DNA from: RH-AL1 sp965198495
GTDB taxonomy: Bacteria; Pseudomonadota; Alphaproteobacteria; Rhizobiales; Beijerinckiaceae
DNA: 64,000 nucleotides
Direction of reading: 5' to 3'
Assembly: GCA_965198495.1 (NCBI GenBank)
Contig: CBDAPL010000001.1
Location: forward strand, 1,054,001 to 1,118,000
Shown: positions 1-8,492 of the stretch, piece after piece
Layout of the letters: each line of letters opens with the position of its first letter
Position numbering within the stretch: the first letter of the stretch is position 1
Made by a program: the position numbers and the translations under genes
Notes under the pieces: model-generated
What the model was told of the DNA's origin: nothing
What the model saw: only the letters and a program-made list of their open reading frames with translations
The model's database searches: none

Positions 1-1512
1 GCCAAGGGCCGCACGCTGGCGCTGGTCGGCGAGTCCGGGTCCGGCAAGTCGGTCACCGCGCTTGCCATCCCGCGTCTGCTGCCGGCCGGCACGCGCATCG
101 GCGGGCGCATCCTGTTTCGCGGCGAAGACGTGCTCACCGCAAGCGCGCCGCGTCTGCGCGCGCTGCGCGGCTCGGCCATTACGATGGTCTTCCAAGAGCC
201 GATGACCTCGCTGAACCCGCTGCACACGATTGAGCGGCAGGTCGGCGAGATCCTCGAGGTGCACGGTATGCGCGGGCAGGGCGCGCGGCGCGCCCGAACG
301 CTGGAACTGCTCACGGAATGCGGCATCCGCAACCCGGCCGAGCGACTCGGCGCCTATCCGCACCAGCTCTCCGGCGGCCAGCGCCAGCGCGTGATGATCG
401 CGATGGCGCTCGCCAACCGGCCCGACCTTTTCATCGCCGACGAGCCGACGACCGCGCTCGACGTGACGGTGCAGGCGCAGATCCTCGCGCTGCTCAAGGA
501 CCTGCAGGCCAAGCACGGCATGGCGATGCTCTTCATCACGCATGATCTCGGCATCGTGCGCCGTCTCGCCGACGATGTCGCCGTCATGCAGAAGGGCTTG
601 ATCGTCGAGGCGGGGCCGGCGGCGGAGGTGTTCGCGAACCCCCGGCACGCCTACACGAAGATGCTGCTCGCCGCCGAGCCGAAGGGCGCGGCGCCCCCGC
701 TCGATCTGCGCGCGGCGCCGGTCGTCGCGGTCGACGATGTCCGCGTGCATTTCCCGATCAAAAAAGGGCTGCTGCGCCGGACCGTTGGCGCGGTCAAGGC
801 GGTCGACGGCATCAGCATGGTCGTGCGCGAGGGCCAGACCGTCGGCGTCGTCGGCGAGTCAGGCTCCGGCAAGACGACGCTCGGGCTGGCGATCCTCCGG
901 CTCATCGCGTCGCGGGGACGCATTGCCTACCTCGGCCGTCCGATCGAAGGCCTCGGCTCCGCCGGCATGCGGCCGCTGCGCCGCGACATGCAGGTCGTCT
1001 TCCAGGATCCTTACGGTTCGCTCTCGCCGCGCATGCCGATCGCCGACATCGTGGGTGAGGGACTATCGATCCAGCGGCGCAAGCTATCCTACGGCGAACG
1101 ACGCGAGATCGTTGCCACAGCTTTGGCCGAGACCGGCCTCGACCCTTCGACGATGGACCGGTATCCGCACGAGTTCTCCGGGGGGCAACGCCAGCGTATC
1201 GCCATCGCGCGCGCCATGGTGCTCGAGCCCCGCTTCGTCGTGCTCGACGAACCGACCTCGGCGCTCGACATGTCGGTCCAGGCGCAGATCGTCGACCTGC
1301 TTCGCGCGCTACAGCGCAAGCGCGGGTTGGCCTACCTCTTCATCAGCCACGATCTCAAGGTCGTGCGCGCGCTCGCCAGCGACATCATCGTCATGCGCGA
1401 GGGAAAGGTCGTCGAGGCGGGCGCCGCCGAGGCGATCTTCGCGGCACCGAAGGACGCTTACACCAAAGCCCTGTTCGCCGCGGCGTTTCGCGTCGAGAAC
1501 GCGCCAGCTTGA
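1..1512 (+). CDS. Peptide ABC transporter, dual ATPase subunit (5'-truncated)
   Basis: The open frame runs in from the left edge, so the start lies outside the window; 503 codons are visible. It is a tandem nucleotide-binding protein of the dipeptide/oligopeptide class (DppD-DppF fusion, YejF-like). The first half shows Walker A GESGSGKS at about visible residue 10, the signature LSGGQRQR near 123 and Walker B FIADEPTTALD. The second half repeats this with GESGSGKT near 286, FSGGQRQR near 392 and VVLDEPTSALD. Both halves carry the oligopeptide-type tail (HAYTKMLLAAE and DAYTKALFAAA). Family members power uptake of short peptides or microcin-like compounds from the cytoplasmic face, with two permeases and a periplasmic binding protein that should lie upstream of the window. 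It converges on the efflux operon. The substrate cannot be told from the ATPase. Confidence 0.93.
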   Translation, partial: AKGRTLALVGESGSGKSVTALAIPRLLPAGTRIGGRILFRGEDVLTASAPRLRALRGSAITMVFQEPMTSLNPLHTIERQVGEILEVHGMRGQGARRARTLELLTECGIRNPAERLGAYPHQLSGGQRQRVMIAMALANRPDLFIADEPTTALDVTVQAQILALLKDLQAKHGMAMLFITHDLGIVRRLADDVAVMQKGLIVEAGPAAEVFANPRHAYTKMLLAAEPKGAAPPLDLRAAPVVAVDDVRVHFPIKKGLLRRTVGAVKAVDGISMVVREGQTVGVVGESGSGKTTLGLAILRLIASRGRIAYLGRPIEGLGSAGMRPLRRDMQVVFQDPYGSLSPRMPIADIVGEGLSIQRRKLSYGERREIVATALAETGLDPSTMDRYPHEFSGGQRQRIAIARAMVLEPRFVVLDEPTSALDMSVQAQIVDLLRALQRKRGLAYLFISHDLKVVRALASDIIVMREGKVVEAGAAEAIFAAPKDAYTKALFAAAFRVENAPA

Positions 1513-1522
1513 GGGCTGGCGC
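1501..1522. terminator. Hairpin at the convergent end of the ABC and nodT genes
   Basis: A perfect 8-bp inverted repeat (GCGCCAGC, 6-nt loop, GCTGGCGC) spans the stop codon of the ABC ATPase gene and ends 10 bp before the nodT stop on the other strand. There is no clear T-run on either side, so it is a possible bidirectional or Rho-assisted stop rather than a textbook intrinsic terminator. Confidence 0.45.
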
Positions 1523-1531
1523 GATAGATGG

Positions 1532-3148
1532 TTACTGCGCGACGATCGGCACAGGCACCGGTGCGGGCGCGGCGATTTCGGCCGGCGTCAGCACCGGGCC
1601 GGGCGCCGCCGGCAGGAGCGTCGGCGGCTCGATCGCGCGGACGTCCGGATAGGTCAGTTCCCAACCACCGCCGAGCGCCTTGTAGAGCGCGATCAGGTCG
1701 ACCGAGACGTTCTGGGTGCTCGTCGCGAAATTCTGTTCGGCCGACAGCACCGTCTGCGCATTGTTCAAGAGAGTCGTGAAATCCGCGACACCCTGCTCGT
1801 AGCGCGAGCGGGCGAGCACCAGGGCCTGCTTGGCATGCTCGACCTGCGCGCGCAGCCGCTCGCGCCGAAGCTGCTCCGCCTTGTAGGAGGTCAGCGCATT
1901 GACGACGTCGTGCCACGCCGAAAGGACGGCCTTCTGATAGGAGATCGCCGCTTCCTGCTGCCGCTTTTCCTGGAGCACGAGGTTGGACTTGAGGCGGCCA
2001 CCCTGGAAGATCGGCAGGGTCACGCTGGGTCCGATCGCCATGTACTGAGCGGAGGCTCCCTTGAACAGGTTCTTGGGATCGACCGCCTGCAATGTCGGAT
2101 CGGCATTCAGCCTCACGCTGGGGTAGAACTGCGCCACCGCGACCCCGACGTTGGCGGTCGCGGCGTGGAGCTGCGCCTCCGCCGAGCGGATATCGGGACG
2201 GCGTCGCGCCAACTCGGACGGCAGACCGACGGGCACGCGTGGCGGATTGGGGGGCACCGCCCTGGCGCGGATCAGCACGTCGGATAGGCCGAGCGGCGGC
2301 TCGTCCAGCAGCAGGCTGATCGCGTTGATCTGCTGCACGATCTGTTGCTGCAGCATCGGCACCTGCGCCTTGACGGACTCGACCTGCGCCGCCGCGGTCT
2401 CGACATCGAGGCCGGTGACGAGACCTTTCTCCTGACGGACCTTCGTGACGCCGAGAATCTCCTGCTCGACCCTGATGTTGTCTTGCGCGATGCGGAGCAG
2501 TTCCTGGGACCCGCGAAGCTGCACGTAGTCGCGGGCGAGCTCGGCGAGGGTCGAGACCAGCATGTCGCGGCGCATGTCGGCGTTCATGACGAGTTGCGCG
2601 TCCGCCGCCTCGATCTGCCGGGCGACGTTGCCCCACAGGTCGAGCTCCCAGGAGGCGTCGAACCCGATCGAGTAGTTGTTGAAGCCGGAGAAGAGGCGAT
2701 TGATCCCTTGCTGCGCGTTGGGCGACGCTTGCGTCAGCCCCTGCAGAGGAACAATCGAGAAGAGGCTGTTCTGGCTGAACGCCTGGCGATAGTCCGACGC
2801 GGTCCCGTTCAGCGTTGGTAGGGCGGCCGACGCGGTCGACGCGCGTTGCGCGCGGCTCTCCGCGACGCGGAGCGTCGCCGTGCGGATGTCGAGGTTCTCG
2901 TCGGCGACGCGGGCCTCGAGCTTCGTCAAGATGGGATCGTGGAAGACGCGCCACCATTGCGGATCGATCGGCGCGCCCGAGGCCTCGGCGAGGACGGGTA
3001 TCGGCGAGAGTGCCGGCTTGCCGGTGTCGAGGAAGCCGCGCGCGTCCGCGTTCTCGGGCACAGGCGGCGTGAAGTTGGGACCGAGCACGCAGCCGGCAAG
3101 GCTCGCGGCGGCGACCGCCACCAGCAGCACGCGTATGGCACTCATCAT
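1532..3148 (-). CDS. NodT-type outer-membrane efflux lipoprotein (TolC-like)
   Basis: This is an outer-membrane factor of the NodT/OprM family, which forms the trimeric exit duct of tripartite drug pumps. The chosen ATG lies 1 bp after the emrB stop and gives 538 aa. It opens with a lipoprotein signal whose lipobox is LAGC, followed by VLGPNFTPP, typical of NodT proteins. Two internally similar coiled-coil halves follow (DASWELDLWGNVAR and later FYPSVRLNADPTLQAVD), as expected for the two outer-membrane-efflux repeats. It is the last gene of emrA-emrB-nodT, so it very likely serves that pump. An ATG at 3166 inside the emrB end would put extra residues before the signal peptide and is less likely. 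A Pro/Ala-rich tail of about 35 residues closes the protein. Confidence 0.92.
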   Translation of the reverse strand: MMSAIRVLLVAVAAASLAGCVLGPNFTPPVPENADARGFLDTGKPALSPIPVLAEASGAPIDPQWWRVFHDPILTKLEARVADENLDIRTATLRVAESRAQRASTASAALPTLNGTASDYRQAFSQNSLFSIVPLQGLTQASPNAQQGINRLFSGFNNYSIGFDASWELDLWGNVARQIEAADAQLVMNADMRRDMLVSTLAELARDYVQLRGSQELLRIAQDNIRVEQEILGVTKVRQEKGLVTGLDVETAAAQVESVKAQVPMLQQQIVQQINAISLLLDEPPLGLSDVLIRARAVPPNPPRVPVGLPSELARRRPDIRSAEAQLHAATANVGVAVAQFYPSVRLNADPTLQAVDPKNLFKGASAQYMAIGPSVTLPIFQGGRLKSNLVLQEKRQQEAAISYQKAVLSAWHDVVNALTSYKAEQLRRERLRAQVEHAKQALVLARSRYEQGVADFTTLLNNAQTVLSAEQNFATSTQNVSVDLIALYKALGGGWELTYPDVRAIEPPTLLPAAPGPVLTPAEIAAPAPVPVPIVAQ

Positions 3149-3149
3149 A

Positions 3150-4760
3150 TCAGTGACCGCCACCACCGCCCGCAGCTTTCCTGTTCGAGATCAGAAAACA
3201 GAACGGAACGACGAGAAAAGCAATGATTGATGTGTAAAGAAAGATGTTGCCGTAGGCTAAAACCTGCGCCTGTTTCATATATGTTGAGTAGGTATGGCTG
3301 ACCGCGAGAGTGTGGACGCTGTCGGGCGCGCGGCCGAGCGCGCGCAGCGCGCTTTCGCTTTGCTGGATCAGGTTGTTGTAGCCGTTGTTCAGCGGTGTCA
3401 TGAATTTCGAGAGATGGGCCTGATCGGCCTGGGTCCGTTCGGTCACCAGCGCCGCCGAAATTGAGATGCCGACCGCGCCGAGGACGTTGCGGAACATCGA
3501 GAACAAAGCCGCGCCATCCGGTTGCATCTTACGTGGAAGCGTGAGGTAGGCGATCGTCGAGATCGGCACGAAGAGGAAGCCGAGCGCCGCGGTCTGCAAG
3601 CTGCGCATGATGACGAGCGTCCTGTAGTCGATGTTGGGGACGAGGCCGCTGGAGTATAAGAGCGCCAATCCCATCAGGAAGAAACCGAACATCACGATGT
3701 AGCGCGTGGGAACGCGTTTCTGCACCTGTCCGACGATCGGGATCAGGACGATGACGACGAGACCGCCGGGCGAGAGGATCAAACCGGACTTGTACGCGTC
3801 GTAGCCGAGAACCTCCTGCGAGAACTGCGGGATGATGACGGCGCTCGAGTAGAGGATCATCCCCATCGCGCCGATGAGGACGCATCCCATCGTGAAGTTC
3901 TTGTCCTTGAAGACCTCGAGATTGACGATCGGCTTCTTGGCGGTCAGCAGCCAGGCGATGGCGCCGAAGACGCCGATGAAGGCAAGCAGCGCCATGATGG
4001 TGATGAATTTCGAACCGAACCAATCGTCATCCTCGCCGCGATCCAACATGACCTGCAAGCAGCCTAGACCGAGCGAGATCAGCCCCAGGCCGATATAATC
4101 GATACCGCGCCTTTTTCGTTTCTGCTTGGCCTTCTCCCAAGGCGGATCCTGGACGACCAAGAAGTTGACGATGACGGCGAAGATCCCGACCGGGATGTTG
4201 ACGAAGAAGATCCAGCGCCAACCATAATTGATGGTCAGGTACCCGCCGAGGGTCGGTCCGAGGACCGGCGCCACGATCGTCGCGATCGCCGTGACGGCGA
4301 AGGCGGCGCCACGCTTGGCGGGCTCGAACGTGTCGAGGATGATGGATTGCTGGTTGGGCTGCAAACCGCCACCGAACAGGCCCTGCATGGCCCGGAAGAT
4401 CACGATTTGCGCGAGGCTTTGAGAGATCCCGCACAAGAACGAGCAGACGGTGAACATGGCGATGCAGATGATGAAGTAGCGCTTGCGCCCGATCGTATCC
4501 GAAACCCAGCCCGAGATCGTCAGTACGATACCGTTGGCGACAAGGTAGGAGGTCAGGGCGTAGTTCGCTTGATCGTTCGAGACGGCGAGCGAACCGGCGA
4601 TGTAGGGCAGTGCCACGTTGACGATCGTCGTGTCCAGGATCTCCATGAAGGCCGCGAGGGTGACAGCGACGGCGATGATCCAGGGATTGACCCGCGGCTT
4701 CCAGCTGGAACCGGGTGTGTTTTGCTGCTGAGTGATCGGCTTCGCTTTGCCGTTGCTCAT
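3150..4760 (-). CDS. emrB: DHA2-family MFS multidrug exporter (EmrB-like)
   Basis: This 536-aa integral membrane protein is of the 14-helix DHA2 drug:proton antiporter family. Visible family marks are the TM1 motif LDTTIVNVALPYI, motif A between TM2 and TM3 (GWVSDTIGRKRYF), and the TM5 antiporter-type run AIATIVAPVLGPTLGG. EmrB-type proteins extrude lipophilic toxins and work with a periplasmic EmrA adaptor and an outer-membrane channel; both partners flank this gene. Its ATG overlaps the emrA stop by 4 bp (ATGA), and the nodT start follows 1 bp after its own stop, so the three genes are surely co-translated. A short Gly-rich, His-ending C-terminus (AAGGGGGH) is present. The substrate is unknown. 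Confidence 0.93.
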   Translation of the reverse strand: MSNGKAKPITQQQNTPGSSWKPRVNPWIIAVAVTLAAFMEILDTTIVNVALPYIAGSLAVSNDQANYALTSYLVANGIVLTISGWVSDTIGRKRYFIICIAMFTVCSFLCGISQSLAQIVIFRAMQGLFGGGLQPNQQSIILDTFEPAKRGAAFAVTAIATIVAPVLGPTLGGYLTINYGWRWIFFVNIPVGIFAVIVNFLVVQDPPWEKAKQKRKRRGIDYIGLGLISLGLGCLQVMLDRGEDDDWFGSKFITIMALLAFIGVFGAIAWLLTAKKPIVNLEVFKDKNFTMGCVLIGAMGMILYSSAVIIPQFSQEVLGYDAYKSGLILSPGGLVVIVLIPIVGQVQKRVPTRYIVMFGFFLMGLALLYSSGLVPNIDYRTLVIMRSLQTAALGFLFVPISTIAYLTLPRKMQPDGAALFSMFRNVLGAVGISISAALVTERTQADQAHLSKFMTPLNNGYNNLIQQSESALRALGRAPDSVHTLAVSHTYSTYMKQAQVLAYGNIFLYTSIIAFLVVPFCFLISNRKAAGGGGGH

Positions 4761-5986
4761 TGCACCGTAACCGTCGGCTCGACACTGATGCCGAGCGGCA
4801 GTGGCAGCGTGGGATCAAGACCGGAGTCGATGACGATCTTCACCGGCACGCGCTGAACGATCTTCACGAAATTGCCGGTGGCGTTCTCGGCCGGAAAGGC
4901 GGAGAACCGCGACCCGGAGCCGAGCTGGATCGAATCGATGTGGCCACGCAGGTCAAGATTCGGATAGGCGTCGATACTGATCTTCACGCTCTGGCCGGCG
5001 CGCATGAGATCGAGCTGCGTTTCCTTGAAGTTCGCCGTGATCCATACATCGGGAGAGACGAGCGCCATGATCTGCTGGCCTGTCTGCGCATAGTTCCCCT
5101 GGTCGACTTGACGTCGTGTGACCCATCCGTCCTGCGGCGCCTTCACGACCGAGTAGGACAGGTTGAGGTTCGCCTGGTTCAATTTGGACTGGGCGGATTC
5201 GACCTGGGCTTTGATGTTGTTGACCTGCTCCTTACTCTGACCGATCTGCTGCTGCACGGGCGTAGCCTGAACCAGGCGTGCCTCGGCCTGCAGCACCTGC
5301 GCCTGCGCCTGCTGCAGCTGCGCCGTCGCTTGATCCACATCCTGCTGTGTGGTCGCCTGGCGCGGCAGGCTCTTCTGGCGCGCGAAATCGGCTTGGCGCT
5401 GCGCGAGCGTCGCCTTGGCCGAGGCGAGGTCCGCCTGGGCCGACTGCAGCGCCGCCGGGAAGTTCTTCTTGGCGACCTCGAAAGCGTAATTGTTGCCGGC
5501 GAGTTGGGCCTTGGCGGTATCGAGCGCCGCCTGGGCCTGATCGCGGTCGTTGATGAAGGTGCGTGGATCGATGTGGATGAGGGCCTGGCCCTTGCGCACG
5601 AACTGGTTGTCGGTCACGTCGAGCGAGACCACGCGCCCGGCGACCTGCGGGGCGATCTGGATCGAATACCCGTCGGTGTAGGCGTCGTCCGTGTCCTCGG
5701 TGTTGCGCGTGGAAAGCCAATAGTAGATGGCGCTGAGCACGAGCGCGGCGATCACGAGCAGCACGACGATCAGGACAAAAGGCCGGCGTTTCTTGCGGGT
5801 CTCCTGGTCTCGCTCGTTCTGCGCATCCTCTTCGCTTTCGCCGCTGTCGCCTGCTTCACCCTTCTCGGCGTGCGCGGCGTCGGGCGCTTCCTCGTGACGC
5901 TCGGGCTTCTCACCCGCCGGTCGGTCACGGGTCTTCACCTCCCCGTCGAAGTCGCCATCAAGATGTTCGGGATCGCTGTGTCTCAT
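4757..5986 (-). CDS. emrA: HlyD/EmrA-family membrane-fusion protein
   Basis: This is the periplasmic adaptor of the EmrAB-type pump, about 409 aa. An unusually long, highly charged cytoplasmic N-tail of about 68 residues (rich in E, D, K and R) precedes a single membrane anchor near residues 70-90 (FVLIVVLLVIAALVL). Next come a biotinyl-lipoyl-like half (DAYTDGYSIQIAPQVAGRV), a Gln/Ala-rich coiled-coil hairpin, the second lipoyl half (LNLSYSVVKAPQDGWVTRR) and a beta-barrel. I place the start at the ATG at 5986; a GTG at 5995 would add three residues. It is the first gene of the operon, and 118 bp separate it from the divergent TetR gene, which probably represses it. Confidence 0.9.
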   Translation of the reverse strand: MRHSDPEHLDGDFDGEVKTRDRPAGEKPERHEEAPDAAHAEKGEAGDSGESEEDAQNERDQETRKKRRPFVLIVVLLVIAALVLSAIYYWLSTRNTEDTDDAYTDGYSIQIAPQVAGRVVSLDVTDNQFVRKGQALIHIDPRTFINDRDQAQAALDTAKAQLAGNNYAFEVAKKNFPAALQSAQADLASAKATLAQRQADFARQKSLPRQATTQQDVDQATAQLQQAQAQVLQAEARLVQATPVQQQIGQSKEQVNNIKAQVESAQSKLNQANLNLSYSVVKAPQDGWVTRRQVDQGNYAQTGQQIMALVSPDVWITANFKETQLDLMRAGQSVKISIDAYPNLDLRGHIDSIQLGSGSRFSAFPAENATGNFVKIVQRVPVKIVIDSGLDPTLPLPLGISVEPTVTVQ

Positions 5987-6068
5987 GATCACCACTCGAC
6001 AGGAGTCTTAGAGAGAGCTTCGAGGTTGCCGGTCATCGCTTTTGATGCTCTTTGTGCACAGCGGCAAC

Positions 6069-6084
6069 CGAACCCACCGGTTCG
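6069..6084. promoter_or_regulatory. Candidate operator between emrA and tetR
   Basis: An inverted repeat CGAACC-CACC-GGTTCG sits 20 bp upstream of the tetR start in the divergent intergenic region. A second, wider inverted pair (GGTTGCCG about 6023 and CGGCAACC about 6062) flanks it. TetR regulators next to emrAB-type operons usually bind such dyads. The assignment rests only on position and symmetry. Confidence 0.35.
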
Positions 6085-6103
6085 CCTATAGATCAGGAAG
6101 CCC

Positions 6104-6796
6104 ATGCCCGCGTCAACCAGGTCTGGACCGCCCATGCCAACGCAGCCCGTGCAGACGTCTTGCATGCCGTCGTTGTCAACGACATTTGTGCCCATTCCGC
6201 GTGGCGAGAAGCGTCGCCGGGAAATCGCCGCTGTCGCTGAACTGGTGTTCTTCGAGAGCGGTTTCGCCGATACGACGATGCAGATGATCGCGGCGCGCGC
6301 CGGCGCCTCGAAGGAGACGCTTTATCGCCATTTCGGCAGCAAGGAAGAGCTTTTCGCCGAGATCGTCGAGAGCCGCGCCAAGATTTTCCTCGATAGTATC
6401 GACGAGAAGTTCGAAAGGCCCGGATCCGTCGCGGACGTGTTGCATGATCTTGGGACCCGAATGCTTGAAACGATGGTCGGCGCAGAAGGTCTGTCGCTGT
6501 GCCGCCTTGTCATCGCCGAAAGCCCGCGCAGCCCGGAGCTAGGCCGCATCTTCTTCCACGAGGGCCCGGATCGCATCGAGCGGCGGTTGACCGAGTTTCT
6601 CGCGCTCGCGGACAAGCGGGGGGAGCTCGCCTGTGAAGATCCGCATCTCGCCGCCGGCCTTTTCCTCGGCGCCCTGGTGCACGTCAGCCACCTGAAGGGA
6701 CTGGTCTTCCAGGAGCACCCGATGACCGCGTGGGAGGTCAAAGCGCATATCGACGGCGCGGTGGGTATGTTCATGGCGAGATATGCCAAGGGCTGA
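6104..6796 (+). CDS. TetR/AcrR-family regulator of the emrAB-nodT operon
   Basis: This is a 230-aa one-component repressor candidate. The helix-turn-helix occupies about residues 38-85, with the recognition helix region TTMQMIAARAGASKETLYRHFGSKEELF, which is diagnostic for TetR. The remainder is an all-alpha ligand and dimer domain ending in a region of the AefR-like/TetR_C type (AAGLFLGALVHVSHLKGLVF). An AGGAAG sequence 3 nt before the ATG supports this start, but the first 30 residues (Pro/Thr/Ser-rich) are not part of the fold, and ATGs at 6134 or 6164 could be used instead. It is divergent from emrA, so control of that pump and of itself is the likely role. Confidence 0.9.
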   Translation: MPASTRSGPPMPTQPVQTSCMPSLSTTFVPIPRGEKRRREIAAVAELVFFESGFADTTMQMIAARAGASKETLYRHFGSKEELFAEIVESRAKIFLDSIDEKFERPGSVADVLHDLGTRMLETMVGAEGLSLCRLVIAESPRSPELGRIFFHEGPDRIERRLTEFLALADKRGELACEDPHLAAGLFLGALVHVSHLKGLVFQEHPMTAWEVKAHIDGAVGMFMARYAKG

Positions 6797-6898
6797 TCGC
6801 TTCGGTCGTCGAATGACAGGGCCCGAATTGAAGAGCGATCCCTGATCCGCTACCTAGTCACAGCCGTCGAACTGGCGCCATGCCGCACGTGGGGATAG

Positions 6899-7891
6899 AT
6901 GCTCGACCAGCCCGCCACCAGCCCGCCTACGGTTTCGCGCCACGACTGGAGCGTCGACGAGATCGTCGCGATCCATGACATGCCTCTGCTCGACCTCATC
7001 GCCGAGGCCAATCAAGTGCATCGCGCGCACCATGACCCCAGCGATGTGCAGCGGGCGAGCCTGCTCTCCATCAAGACGGGCGGGTGCCCCGAGGATTGCG
7101 CCTACTGCCCGCAATCGGCCCACCACAAGGAGGTTAAACTCGACCGCGTCGACCTCATGGACGCCGACGCCGTCCTGGCGCTCGCGTCGCGCGCGAAAAC
7201 GGCTGGCGCCGACCGCTTCTGCATGGGCGCCGCGTGGCGTGGCGTGCGCGACGGCAAGGAGTTCGACGCGGTTCTCAAGATGGTCGAAGGCGTGCGCGCG
7301 CTCGGCATGGAGGCTTGCGTCACGCTCGGCATGCTGAATGCCGCGCAGGCCGGCCGCCTCAAGCAAGCGGGGCTGACCGCCTACAACCACAACCTCGATA
7401 CCGGCCCGGATTTCTACGATCGCATCATCTCGACGCGCACGTACCGGGATCGGCTCGATACGCTGCATGCGGTCCGCGGCGCCGGCATCGAGATGTGCTG
7501 CGGCGGCATCATCGGAATGGGTGAGGGCGTGCGTGACCGTGCCGCTATGCTGCAGGTGCTCACAGGCTTTGATCCGCATCCCGAAAGCGTGCCGATCAAT
7601 GCGCTGGTGCCGGTCGCGGGCACGCCCCTCGAAGCGCGCGGCGCGGTCGAGCCGCTTGAGCTCGTCAGGATGATCGCCACCGCCCGGATCGTCCTGCCCA
7701 AGGCCCGGGTGCGCCTGTCGGCGGGCCGCTCCAGCCTGTCCAGGGAGGCGCAAGTGCTTTGCATGACGGCGGGCGCCAATTCGATCTTCTATGGCGAGAC
7801 GCTGCTGACGACGCCGAACGCCGAGGTCAACGAGGACGACGCGCTGTTCGCCGCCCTGGCGGCGCGGCCGCCTCAAGCCGCGGTCCGGTAA
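6899..7891 (+). CDS. bioB: Biotin synthase
   Basis: This radical-SAM enzyme inserts sulfur into dethiobiotin, the last step of biotin synthesis. Its 330 aa are normal for the family. The SAM-cluster cysteines are C63, C67 and C70 (GGCPEDCAYCPQSAHH). The [2Fe-2S] ligands are seen in GADRFCMGAAWR, EACVTLGML and CCGGIIGMGE, with the conserved arginine in LSAGRSSLS. YNHNLDTGPDFY is the usual substrate-pocket motif. The gene stands alone here: no bioA, bioF or bioD is in the window. It converges on the TIGR02300 gene with only 6 bp between the stops. The TetR gene ends about 100 bp upstream and is probably a separate unit. Confidence 0.97.
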   Translation: MLDQPATSPPTVSRHDWSVDEIVAIHDMPLLDLIAEANQVHRAHHDPSDVQRASLLSIKTGGCPEDCAYCPQSAHHKEVKLDRVDLMDADAVLALASRAKTAGADRFCMGAAWRGVRDGKEFDAVLKMVEGVRALGMEACVTLGMLNAAQAGRLKQAGLTAYNHNLDTGPDFYDRIISTRTYRDRLDTLHAVRGAGIEMCCGGIIGMGEGVRDRAAMLQVLTGFDPHPESVPINALVPVAGTPLEARGAVEPLELVRMIATARIVLPKARVRLSAGRSSLSREAQVLCMTAGANSIFYGETLLTTPNAEVNEDDALFAALAARPPQAAVR

Positions 7892-7897
7892 AGCGCC

Positions 7898-8287
7898 TCA
7901 GCGCTCGTCGTCTTCCTCGATGTCGCCGTCGATCAGGTCGGCGACGTCGGCGTCGTCCTCCTCCTCCTCCTCAAGGAAGGTGTCGTCGTCGTCGGCCGCC
8001 GCCGGATCGTCCTCGACATCGGCGTCTTCCTCCGCCACCACCGGCGCGACCTTGCCGTCGTCGATCGCGTCCGCGTCCTCGAGCGCCACCACCTCGGCGC
8101 CGTTCTCGGCCTCAGCCTCTTCGTCGTCCGCGGGGGCCGCCCGGCTGGCGCGCGCGGAGGCCGATGCCGATGCCACAACGAAGACAGTTCCGCATTTCGG
8201 GCAGATAATCGGGGCCTTGCCGAGGTCGAAAAACTTGGTGCCGCAGTTCTGGCATTGGCGCTTGCTGCCAAGATCGGGTTTCGCCAC
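7898..8287 (-). CDS. TIGR02300-family zinc-ribbon protein with acidic tail
   Basis: This is a small 129-aa protein of the conserved alphaproteobacterial TIGR02300 family (FYDLN-acid type), function unknown. The N-terminus carries a four-Cys zinc ribbon, CQNCGTKFFDL then CPKCGTVF. From residue 50 on the chain is Ala/Asp/Glu-rich and ends in runs such as LEEEEEDDAD, giving an extremely acidic, probably disordered tail. I start at the GTG at 8287, which gives the family's usual N-terminus AKPDLGSKRQC; an upstream ATG at 8437 would add about 50 unrelated residues. It is divergent from aroA, a neighbour it keeps in many alphaproteobacteria. Confidence 0.85.
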   Translation of the reverse strand: MAKPDLGSKRQCQNCGTKFFDLGKAPIICPKCGTVFVVASASASARASRAAPADDEEAEAENGAEVVALEDADAIDDGKVAPVVAEEDADVEDDPAAADDDDTFLEEEEEDDADVADLIDGDIEEDDER

Positions 8288-8492
8288 GGAAAAAACCTTT
8301 GAACGAGAACAGGTCGAACCCTGGTCGGGGTGTTGGACTGCTGGTGTGGCGGTGCGGTTAGTGGTGGCGGAGCCGCGTGTCAAATGGAAGTTGTGGCCGC
8401 TTCGCTCGCCATCTGATGACAGGCCGAGCCACGCCATGCTACGGGCGGCTGGACCTTAACCTTCGCGCCAAGCCGACACGGATCCCCCGATC

